64,000 nucleotides of DNA from Trebonia sp050013875 (lineage in GTDB: Bacteria; Actinomycetota; Actinomycetes; Streptosporangiales; Streptosporangiaceae), in the NCBI GenBank assembly GCA_050013875.1, contig JBEKEK010000008.1, positions 26,782 to 90,781 on the forward strand. The letters run 5' to 3'. The notes under the pieces were generated by a model. That model worked only from the letters and a program-made list of their open reading frames with translations, was not told the DNA's origin and made no database searches. Each line of letters opens with the position of its first letter. Position 1 is the stretch's first letter. Shown one piece after another: positions 41,556 through 48,277 of this stretch. Made by a program: the position numbers and the translations under genes.

Positions 41556-42200
41556 ATGACGCCAGAGGCGCTTGTCCGGTCAGCCACCGCCCGGGCACCG
41601 GTCCCGCTGGTCGAGGAGATCAGCCTGCTGACGGCGCCCCCGGCGCTCGAGCTGTGGGAACTCTGGCAGCAGACCGGGCGTGATGACCCGCCCTTCTGGG
41701 CGTACCCGTGGGCGGGCGGCCAGGCGCTGGCGCGGCACCTCCTCGACAACCCGGGCACGGTCCGCGGCCGGCGGGTGCTCGACGTCGCCTCCGGTTCCGG
41801 CCTGGTCGCGATCGCCGCCGCGAAGGCGGGTGCGGCCAGCGTCGCCGCCGGGGACATCGACCCGCTGGCGGTGGCCGCGATCACCGTCAACGCGTCGGCC
41901 AACGGTGTGGCGGTCGCCGCCCGCGTCTTCGACCTAGCGGAAACGGACGCCGGGGACGCCCAGGTTGTCCTCGCCGGTGACGTCTTCTACCAGCGGGTAC
42001 TTGCCGAACTGGCGCTGAGATTCCTGCGCGCGGCGGTCAGCGCGGGTGCCGAGGTGCTCGTCGCCGACCCCGGCCGCGCCTTCGTCCCCGTCGGTTCCCT
42101 AACCGCCCTGGCCCGCTATGAGGTCCCGGTCCTGACCACGATCGAAGACGCCGCGGTCAAGACGGTCACCGTGTACCGCCTTTCGCCGACGGGATCGTGA
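41556..42200 (+). CDS. Class I SAM methyltransferase (protein-lysine/PrmA-like)
   Basis: 214 aa. SAM motif I is VLDVASGSGLVAIAAAKAG, acidic motif II GDIDPLAVAA, and motif IV DVVLAGDVFY-like QVVLAGDVFYQ. FWAYPWAGGQALARHLLDNP is the characteristic lead-in of the ETFB-lysine/METTL20-like methyltransferases. The likely substrate is a protein lysine or small molecule. The window shows no partner gene nearby. The long minus-strand open frame at 42099-44174 runs over its last 100 bp. Confidence 0.88.
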   Translation: MTPEALVRSATARAPVPLVEEISLLTAPPALELWELWQQTGRDDPPFWAYPWAGGQALARHLLDNPGTVRGRRVLDVASGSGLVAIAAAKAGAASVAAGDIDPLAVAAITVNASANGVAVAARVFDLAETDAGDAQVVLAGDVFYQRVLAELALRFLRAAVSAGAEVLVADPGRAFVPVGSLTALARYEVPVLTTIEDAAVKTVTVYRLSPTGS

Positions 42201-44174
42201 GCCTACGGCGCAGCCGTGCTGCGAGACCGTGGATCGTTGTGTACACGGGGATGTACACAACGATCCACTATCCTCGGTTAGCCAGCTGTAGGACTGATAA
42301 CAGCAAGAAGCGCGGAGCGCCTCGAGGCCGGCGGCGGCGTGCGCAGAGCTGGCCGCGATCGGAGTGAGTTGACTGATGCTCAGGCTGGCACGACAGGCGC
42401 GATAGTGGGAACGGCCCGGCCAGAGCGGCGCGCCCCGCGGGAATCTAGACGTCAGGAGAACACGATGACCAACAGCACGCAGGCGGAGACCGGTACCGTC
42501 ACCAAGCTCAGCTCGCGGCCGGTTGCCGCCACTGCCGAGCGGCTGACCGAACTGGTCGCGGCGAAGGGCATGAAGTTGTTCGCGGTGATCGACCAGGCGG
42601 CCGAGGCCAGCCAGGCGGGACTGCGGCTGCGCGATACGGTGCTTGTCCTGTTCGGCAGCCCGGCCGCGGGTACGCCGGTGATGGACGCCGCGCCGCTGGC
42701 CGCGCTCGACCTGCCGCTCAAGGTGCTGGTCTGGGATGACGGCGGGCAGACGAAGGTGACCTACACCGCACCGGAGGCACTGGCCGCGCGGTACGGCCTC
42801 AGCGCCGACTTGGCGGCCCGGCTGGCGGGCATTGGCCCGCTCACGGATGCGCTGGTCGCTCCGTAAGCTCTCGGTCAGGTCCAACGCGCTATCCGGTAGC
42901 TCCGCGCCCGGCCCGACGATCTCTCCGGCCGGGTTCCTGTGCACGCCCCTGACGCCCGGCAGCACCGCGACGAGGGAACACGGAATCGCGGAGATAACTC
43001 CCGCGCCGACCAGTGTCGAGGTGTAGCCGATGGAGGAAGACAGCGGCCCCGCGACCACGAATCCGACCGGCATTATGACCATCGAGACGAGCCAGTCGTA
43101 GGAGTCGACCCGGGCGCGCACCTGGTCAGGGACGAGTACCTGCATGGTCGTATTCCACAGGGTGTTCGAGATGATGAGCTCGAAACCGAACCACGCGTTG
43201 GCCGCCGCGATCACCGCCACCGAGTGCGAGAGCCCCAGTGCGAGCAGCGGCAGTGCGAGGCCGGCGGCCAGCAGGTCGGCGGTGACGAGCGGCCGCCGCG
43301 GCTTGAACCGAAGTATGACAACGCCCGCGACGATCGCGCCGACGCCCCACGACCCGGAGATGGCGCCCCAGGCGGCGGCGCCGCCGAGTGAACGCTGGGC
43401 GATGACCGGGCCGAGCACCAGGAAGGCGGGCAGCGCGAAGTTGCCGCAGGCGTGCGCGAGCAGGTTGATCCAGTACCAAGGGCGGATCGCGAGCTCGTGC
43501 CAGCCTTCGGCCAGGTCAGCCAGGAACGATGCGGGGGCGGGCAGCGTCCGCGGCGGTACCCGCAGCAGCGCCAGGCAGGCCAGGCTGACGAAGAAGGAGG
43601 CGGCGTCACCGGCGAACAGCCAGCCGGTACCGAAGACCGCGATGAGCACTCCGCCCGCCGCGGGCCCGGCGACGCTGAGGAAACTCTGCGGCAGCCCGAG
43701 CAGGCTGTTGGCCTGCTGCAGCTCATCGTTCGGAACGGTCTCGGGGACGAGCGCGGTCGAGGCGGGGTTGAAGAACGACGACGCCGCCCCGTACAGCGCC
43801 GCTCCGACGCCAAGTTCCCAGACGTGGGCGTGCCCGGTCAGCAGCAGGGCCGCCAGCGTCGCCTGCACCACGCCGCGGACCCCGTCGGCCGCCAGCATCA
43901 CGTACTGCCGCCGCATCCGGTCGGCCCAGACCCCGCCCGCCAGCAGGAAGGCGATCCGCGCGACCGTCTGGATCGCGGCGATGACGCCGATGTCGGAGGC
44001 CGTCCCGCCGATGTGCAAGATGGCGAAGACCAGGGCGATCTCTACGAGGGCGTCGCCGAGCGACGATACGGTGCTGCCCGCCCACATCAGCCGGTAGGGC
44101 CGGCTGGCAAGCGGCCGGATGGCGTCCGCGACCCGCGAGCGCGATTTCGGCTCGGCAGCTGTCGTGTCCGCCAA
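42099..44174 (-). CDS. MFS exporter (EntS-like), with unusually extended reading frame
   Basis: The first about 420 residues are a clear MFS protein: TVSSLGDALVEIALVFAI, the loop motif GGVWADRMRRQYVM, FFNPASTALVPETV, and 10-12 transmembrane helices ending near PCSLVAVLPGVRG. It resembles enterobactin/chloramphenicol-type exporters. After about 42,930 the frame has no stop for another 800 nt and yields Arg/Gln-rich, non-homologous sequence lying antisense to the DUF302 gene. The real protein probably ends near 42,900, or a stop was lost by mutation. Start at the ATG at 44174 (MADTTAAEPKSR). Confidence 0.8.
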   Translation of the reverse strand: MADTTAAEPKSRSRVADAIRPLASRPYRLMWAGSTVSSLGDALVEIALVFAILHIGGTASDIGVIAAIQTVARIAFLLAGGVWADRMRRQYVMLAADGVRGVVQATLAALLLTGHAHVWELGVGAALYGAASSFFNPASTALVPETVPNDELQQANSLLGLPQSFLSVAGPAAGGVLIAVFGTGWLFAGDAASFFVSLACLALLRVPPRTLPAPASFLADLAEGWHELAIRPWYWINLLAHACGNFALPAFLVLGPVIAQRSLGGAAAWGAISGSWGVGAIVAGVVILRFKPRRPLVTADLLAAGLALPLLALGLSHSVAVIAAANAWFGFELIISNTLWNTTMQVLVPDQVRARVDSYDWLVSMVIMPVGFVVAGPLSSSIGYTSTLVGAGVISAIPCSLVAVLPGVRGVHRNPAGEIVGPGAELPDSALDLTESLRSDQRIRERANARQPGRQVGAEAVPRGQCLRCGVGHLRLPAVIPDQHLERQVERGQRRGVHHRRTRGRAAEQDKHRIAQPQSRLAGLGRLVDHREQLHALRRDQFGQPLGSGGNRPRAELGDGTGLRLRAVGHRVLLTSRFPRGAPLWPGRSHYRACRASLSISQLTPIAASSAHAAAGLEALRASCCYQSYSWLTEDSGSLCTSPCTQRSTVSQHGCAVGSRSRRRKAVHGDRLDRGVFDRGQDRDLIAGQGG
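42230..42267. promoter_or_regulatory. 38-bp perfect inverted repeat (copy 1)
   Basis: Arms TGGATCGTTGTGTACA and TGTACACAACGATCCA, 16 bp perfectly paired, loop CGGGGA. A near-identical element lies at 55989-56024. It is 198 nt upstream of the DUF302 gene. The shape (TGTACA half-sites 6 nt apart) suggests a dimeric repressor operator overlapping a promoter. Confidence 0.8.
42465..42866 (+). CDS. DUF302-domain protein
   Basis: 133 aa, ATG at 42465 with AGGAG upstream. DUF302 pattern: KLSSRPVAATAERLTELVAAKGMKLFAVIDQAAEA, then LRDTVLVLFGSPAAGTPVMDAAPLAALDLPLKVLVWDD. The family binds small ligands or heme-like molecules; its role here is unknown. It is downstream of the 38-bp palindrome and may be its target. 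A minus-strand open frame from the MFS gene runs through it, but that overlap is not convincing coding sequence. Confidence 0.85.
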   Translation: MTNSTQAETGTVTKLSSRPVAATAERLTELVAAKGMKLFAVIDQAAEASQAGLRLRDTVLVLFGSPAAGTPVMDAAPLAALDLPLKVLVWDDGGQTKVTYTAPEALAARYGLSADLAARLAGIGPLTDALVAP

Positions 44175-44407
44175 TGATCCTCCGCCCTGATCCCCAGGCG
44201 ATCCTGCCGCACGTCACAGGGGGCCGCAACCGATTAACCCGAAGACCGATATAACCGGACAAAGCAGGCGCGGCTAGGACAGCCGACAAGAATCTCGGGC
44301 CGCTGCCGGGCGCACGCCTCTGCAGATGCCGGGCGCGCCGGTGGAGTACCCGGGCGCGCGCGGCGACGGTGGCGGGGCTGCTCAGGGCGTTGCCGGTTGA
44401 CCAGACG

Positions 44408-44614
44408 TCAAGGCGCCATTACATCGGTGCCGCCGGTCTCGGGGCCGAACTCGTCGGTGCCGCCCGCTTCCGGACCGAATTCATCGGTGCCGCCGGTCTC
44501 GGGGCCGAGTTCATCGGTGCCGCCGGTCTCCTGGCCGAATTCGTCGGTGCCGCCCTTTTCTGAACCAAAGACGTCGTTTGTCTCGTCCGTGGGCTCGGGA
44601 ACTTCCGCTGTCAT
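44408..44614 (-). CDS. Small 10-residue-repeat peptide
   Basis: 68 aa, ATG at 44614 with a very good AAAGGAGATGAC site. After a 20-residue acidic leader (MTAEVPEPTDETNDVFGSEK) it repeats GGTDEFGQET, GGTDELGPET, GGTDEFGPEA, GGTDEFGPET and ends GGTDVMAP. It is acidic and rich in Gly, Thr, Asp and Glu. The regular units resemble multi-core RiPP precursors or a low-complexity structural peptide, but no modifying enzyme is adjacent. The MFS gene lies 234 nt downstream on the same strand. No family recognised. Confidence 0.6.
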   Translation of the reverse strand: MTAEVPEPTDETNDVFGSEKGGTDEFGQETGGTDELGPETGGTDEFGPEAGGTDEFGPETGGTDVMAP

Positions 44615-44641
44615 GTCATCTCCTTTGATGGTCGCCTGCCG

Positions 44642-44983
44642 TCAGTCTCGATCAATTGCCTCGGTTGCGCCAGCGTCGAAATTCGTCGCACTGGTGCACC
44701 CGGTGGGCCGACCGGGCCGGCTGAGCCGCGCCCACTCGTCGTGGCCGAGCAGGTCAAGCCTGTCGGCCAGCTTGTCAGGCCGGTCTTCGGGCCGGTCGTG
44801 GGCGGCCTTGAACAGCGGGGCGACCTCCGGCCGCAGGTACTCGACGCCGCCGACGGTGCGCACCGCCCGGTCCCAGGGCAGCCGGACCCGGGCATCTCGC
44901 TTGTATACCCACTCCTCGCCCGGGCTGAGCCGGTCGAGGGGAAATTCAAACCGCCCTGGCTGCCGACCCCGCGAGTCTTGTCA
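44642..44983 (-). pseudogene. Nucleotidyltransferase-family C-terminal fragment
   Basis: The minus strand encodes EEWVYKRDARVRLPWDRAVR, then VGGVEYLRPEVAPLFKAAH and RPEDRPDKLADRL. This is the C-terminal part of a family with aminoglycoside/nucleotidyltransferase-like folds. A TGA lies directly upstream in frame and no N-terminal domain is found, so it is a truncated relic. Further bases to about 45,010 may belong in a shifted frame. Confidence 0.55.
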
Positions 44984-45193
44984 CGGAGGCCACCGATGCC
45001 GCGGATGACACCGGGCCGGCTCTGTCACAGGAACGCCTCGGGCGGGCGCTGTGACAGGCAACCCCTGGTCCGTTCGGAATAATGAATGTTGACTTTGGTT
45101 TTTGGTGGGGGACTAACGAGACTTCACCGTCGCGGTTCACCGGGTGAGATGAACCGGCGGCAGATGCGCAGAGACGAGCAGAGGGAGAAGCCG

Positions 45194-46006
45194 ATGACGG
45201 ACGACCAGGTGCGGGCGCTATCTGACGGGAACAGCATTCCGCTGCTCGGGCTCGGGGTCTGGCAGGTGCCGGACGGGACGCAGACCGTGAACGCGGTGCG
45301 GTGGGCGCTTGAGCTCGGCTACCGGCACATCGACACCGCGCAGGCCTACGGGAACGAGGAAGGCGTCGGTCAGGGGATCCGCGAGTCCGGGGTGTCCCGC
45401 GAGGACATCTTCATCACCACGAAGTTCAACCCGAACCGCAAGGACCCGGCCAGGGAGCTCGAGGGCTCGCTGAAGCGTCTCGGCGTTGACCACGTTGACC
45501 TGTACCTGGTGCACTGGCCCAAGGGCGGCCCGCTGCGGGCCTGGCCGGGCATGGAGCAGGCCAAGGAGCGCGGCCTCAGCCGCTCCATCGGGGTCTCCAA
45601 CTACAGCGCGGACCAGCTCGAGCAGGTGCTCAAGTCAGGGACGGTCCCCCCGGTGGTCGACCAGGTGCAGTTCAGCGCCATGGAGCACCGCCGCGGGCTG
45701 GTCGAGGCGGCCGAGCGGGAAGGCATCGTGATCGAGTCCTACAGCTCGCTCGGCACCGGCAAGCACCTGCGCGACCCCCGGGTGGCGGCCATCGCCGACC
45801 GAGTCGGCCGGACCCCGGCGCAGGTACTGCTGCGCTGGTGCGTGCAGCATGGCGTCCCGGTCATCCCCAAGTCGACGCACCGGGAGCGGATCGAGGAGAA
45901 CGCGGACCTGTTCAGCTTCGCCCTGTCGCACGAGGACATGGCCGCGCTCAACGCCCTCGACGAGACCGGCGGCACCGACAAGTCCAACGAAAGCACCTGG
46001 TGGTAA
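45194..46006 (+). CDS. Aldo/keto reductase
   Basis: 270 aa from the ATG at 45194 with GAGGGAGAAG upstream. AKR signatures: GYRHIDTAQAYGNEEGVGQ (Asp and Tyr of the tetrad), FITTKFN (Lys), VDLYLVHWP (His), IGVSNYSADQLEQVL and the C-terminal VIPKSTHRERIEEN cofactor loop. NADPH-dependent carbonyl reduction in the cytosol. The sequence ends in a Thr/Ser/Trp tail (NESTWW). It is convergent with the MDR reductase gene across a strong shared terminator. Confidence 0.94.
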   Translation: MTDDQVRALSDGNSIPLLGLGVWQVPDGTQTVNAVRWALELGYRHIDTAQAYGNEEGVGQGIRESGVSREDIFITTKFNPNRKDPARELEGSLKRLGVDHVDLYLVHWPKGGPLRAWPGMEQAKERGLSRSIGVSNYSADQLEQVLKSGTVPPVVDQVQFSAMEHRRGLVEAAEREGIVIESYSSLGTGKHLRDPRVAAIADRVGRTPAQVLLRWCVQHGVPVIPKSTHRERIEENADLFSFALSHEDMAALNALDETGGTDKSNESTWW

Positions 46007-46025
46007 GGGGCCCGGCAGGCAGCTA

Positions 46026-46056
46026 ACCGGCTCACCGGGAGAACCGGTGAGCCGGT
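46026..46056. terminator. Bidirectional terminator hairpin
   Basis: Perfect 13-bp stem ACCGGCTCACCGG / CCGGTGAGCCGGT, loop GAGAA, between the converging AKR and MDR genes. It can serve both strands. Confidence 0.8.
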
Positions 46057-46074
46057 GATGGGCCGGTCAGCAGG

Positions 46075-47094
46075 TCAGCTCACCCGCACGATGAGCTTGC
46101 CGAAGTTCTTCCCCTCGAGCATGCCGATGAAGGCCTCGGGCGCGTTCTCCAGACCGTCGACGATGTCCTCGGAGTACTTCAGTGACCCGTCCCGCACCCA
46201 GCCGCTGGCGCGGGTGAGGAACTCGCCCATCAGCGGGGTGTCGGCGAACTCGTTCTGAATGAACCCGCGCACGGTCAGCGATTTGCGCAAGATCGTGGAC
46301 ATGAGCGCGGTGGAGCGGTCCGGGCCAGGCGGCGGCTCGGTGTCGTTGTAATGGGCGACGAGCCCGCATACCGGAATGCGGGCGAAGGTATTCAGCCGGG
46401 GGAAGGCCGCGTTCCAGACGTGCCCGCCGACGTTCTCGAAGTACACGTCGATGCCGTCCGGCGTGGCCGCCGCCAGCTCGTACTTGAAGTCGTGGGCGCG
46501 GTGGTCGAGGGCGGCGTCGAAGCCGAGTTCGCGCAGGTGCGCGACCTTCTCCGGGCCGCCCGCGATGCCGACCGCGCGGGCGCCGAGGATCCGCGCCAGC
46601 TGTCCCACCGTCGCCCCGACGGGGCCGCTGGCCGCGGCGACCACCACCGTCTCACCCGGCTTGGGCTGGCCGATCTGGGTCAGCCCGGAGTAGGCGGTGA
46701 ACCCCGGCATGCCGAGCACGCCGAGCGCGGTCGTGACCGGTGCCTGTCCGGGGTCGAGCTTGCGCAGCCACTCGGCGCTCTGCACGCCGTACTGCTGCCA
46801 GCCGGTGTAGGCGAGCACGACGTCGCCGGGCTTGAACCCGGGATCGTTGGACGAGACGACCTCGCCGACGGTGCCGCCGACCATCAGCCCGCCCACCTTC
46901 ACCGGCGGCGCGTAAGACGGGGCGTCGCTCATCCGCCCGCGCATGTACGGGTCGAGTGACAGGTACTGGGTGCGGACGAGCACCTCGCCCTCGCCGGGCG
47001 ACGTGACCGGCGCCTCCGTGATCGTGAAGTTCTCCGCGGTGGGTCTGCCGACGGGGCGCGAGGCCAGCCGGATCTGCATGTTCAGCTCGGTCAT
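46075..47094 (-). CDS. MDR-family NADP-dependent oxidoreductase
   Basis: 339 aa from the ATG at 47094 (MTELNMQIRLASRP). The prostaglandin-reductase/CurA-like branch: LSLDPYMRGRM, GGTVGEVVSS, GMPGFTAYSGLTQIGQP, the cofactor loop VVAAASGPVGATVGQLA and YFENVGGHVWNAAF. No catalytic zinc ligands. It reduces alpha,beta-unsaturated carbonyls (alkenals or enones) with NADPH. Together with the neighbouring AKR it would fit aldehyde detoxification; that link is inference. Confidence 0.93.
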   Translation of the reverse strand: MTELNMQIRLASRPVGRPTAENFTITEAPVTSPGEGEVLVRTQYLSLDPYMRGRMSDAPSYAPPVKVGGLMVGGTVGEVVSSNDPGFKPGDVVLAYTGWQQYGVQSAEWLRKLDPGQAPVTTALGVLGMPGFTAYSGLTQIGQPKPGETVVVAAASGPVGATVGQLARILGARAVGIAGGPEKVAHLRELGFDAALDHRAHDFKYELAAATPDGIDVYFENVGGHVWNAAFPRLNTFARIPVCGLVAHYNDTEPPPGPDRSTALMSTILRKSLTVRGFIQNEFADTPLMGEFLTRASGWVRDGSLKYSEDIVDGLENAPEAFIGMLEGKNFGKLIVRVS

Positions 47095-47174
47095 GGCGGC
47101 AGCGTACGCCATCGGCGCAGCCGCGGGGATCGCCGGTTATCCGGGTACTTTGGCCGCTGCGCCGTTGTCACCGG

Positions 47175-47203
47175 CCCGCCGGGCTCGCGGAAAGCCCGGC
47201 GGG
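47175..47203 (-). terminator. Terminator hairpin
   Basis: Perfect 11-bp stem CCCGCCGGGCT / AGCCCGGCGGG with a 7-nt loop. It lies just after the stop of the small-protein pair read on the minus strand. Confidence 0.65.
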
Positions 47204-47223
47204 AACCGGCATCCCGGCGGTCA

Positions 47224-47649
47224 TTACTGGCTCCCGAGATCCAGCCAGATGGCCATCGGATTCGACGGGTCGATGGTCGCCTGCATGGTGCGGCCTTGCT
47301 GCAGATGGCCCACCTGAAACTGGCTGACCAGCTGCTGGATAGTCGCCGGGTACGGTGGCCGCCCCTCCGGGGTCACCGTGAGGTCGAACTCGACCAGCAG
47401 GTCGAAGTTGACCGAGCCGACTTGCCGCATCCCGACGATGACGACGGGACAACGCTCCGCGAAGCCGCTGGCCCCTGCCGCAGCGGCTCCGGCCGCGTTC
47501 GCCGCCGCCTGAGTCTGGTTGGCCATCATCTGATTGAGCCCGGCCATCCGGTCCTGCATGGCGGCCAGCCGGTCACCCACCCGCGGCGAGTTCCGCTCCA
47601 TCTCCTTGGCCTGCTTCTTCAGCTCATGCATGCTCTTGAAGACGCCCAT
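47224..47649 (-). CDS. Hypothetical small protein, 141 aa
   Basis: Begins MGVFKSMHELKKQAKEMERN, a charged helix, followed by an Ala-rich linker. The C-terminal domain has beta-strand character (CPVVIVGMRQVGSVNFDLLVEFDLTVTPEGRPPYPATI) and ends SNPMAIWLDL. The same design of short N-terminal MGxFK helix occurs in the neighbour upstream, so the two are a related pair. Function unknown. It shares a transcript with the next-upstream gene (3 nt between them). Confidence 0.72.
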   Translation of the reverse strand: MGVFKSMHELKKQAKEMERNSPRVGDRLAAMQDRMAGLNQMMANQTQAAANAAGAAAAGASGFAERCPVVIVGMRQVGSVNFDLLVEFDLTVTPEGRPPYPATIQQLVSQFQVGHLQQGRTMQATIDPSNPMAIWLDLGSQ

Positions 47650-47652
47650 GAG

Positions 47653-48087
47653 TCAGCTCGCCCGGTAGAGCTGGTTATAGCGCTGGGCGACAAAGGTATT
47701 GGCCTTAATGCGCTCATTCCACCCGTTGCACGCGGTCTCCCAGGCGAGCGCGGGGATCCCCCTCGACGCCGCGATCTCGGGCAGCTTCGACCCGTCGTAG
47801 TTGAACGCCGCGACCGCCTTGGTAACCGCGGCGAACTGGTCAAGCGAAACCCCGTCGATGGGCTCGAAATCGGGGCCGGCCGGAGCGGCCGGCTGGCCGA
47901 AGGCGCCCGGCTGGCCGAAGGCGCCCGGCTGCTGTCGGCCGAACTGCGCCATCTGAGCCTGCGCCGCCGCCTGCTGCGCCGCGGCCATCTGCTGGGCCTG
48001 CGCGCCCATCTGCTGCGCCTGCTCCACCAGCCCGGGCGCGGCATTGACCATGTCCTTCATGTCCCTGATTTGCTTGAAGATACCCAA
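47653..48087 (-). CDS. Hypothetical Gln-rich helical protein
   Basis: 144 aa from a TTG at 48087 with AGGAG upstream (LGIFKQIRDMKDMV); an upstream in-frame start would add a doubtful 27 residues. A coiled, Gln/Ala-rich stretch (EQAQQMGAQAQQMAAAQQAA) is followed by a short repeat (PGAFGQPGAFGQP) and a helical domain (DQFAAVTKAVAAFNYDGSKLPEIAASRGI). Function unknown. It is divergent from the SARP regulator and transcribed with the 141-aa gene; the MGxFK start suggests common ancestry. Confidence 0.7.
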   Translation of the reverse strand: MGIFKQIRDMKDMVNAAPGLVEQAQQMGAQAQQMAAAQQAAAQAQMAQFGRQQPGAFGQPGAFGQPAAPAGPDFEPIDGVSLDQFAAVTKAVAAFNYDGSKLPEIAASRGIPALAWETACNGWNERIKANTFVAQRYNQLYRAS

Positions 48088-48277
48088 CGGGCCAGCTCCT
48101 GTTCGATTCCGTTCACGGCAGCGGAGGCAACAATCCTCCGCGGCTCTTGCTGCGCTCTTAACAGCCAATGAAAACGCTGGTCCAGCGGCCCGTCGGCGGC
48201 GGCTGGACTACCATCGTCTGTTAAGCGTCTGCGCACGCGGGCAACGTGGAGCACCGATCGGATGGCAGGTGAGCGGG

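Noticed and set aside
44611..44949. 112-codon minus-strand gene
   Set aside because: Its Ser/Thr/Cys-rich translation is non-homologous; another frame in the same place gives the nucleotidyltransferase fragment.
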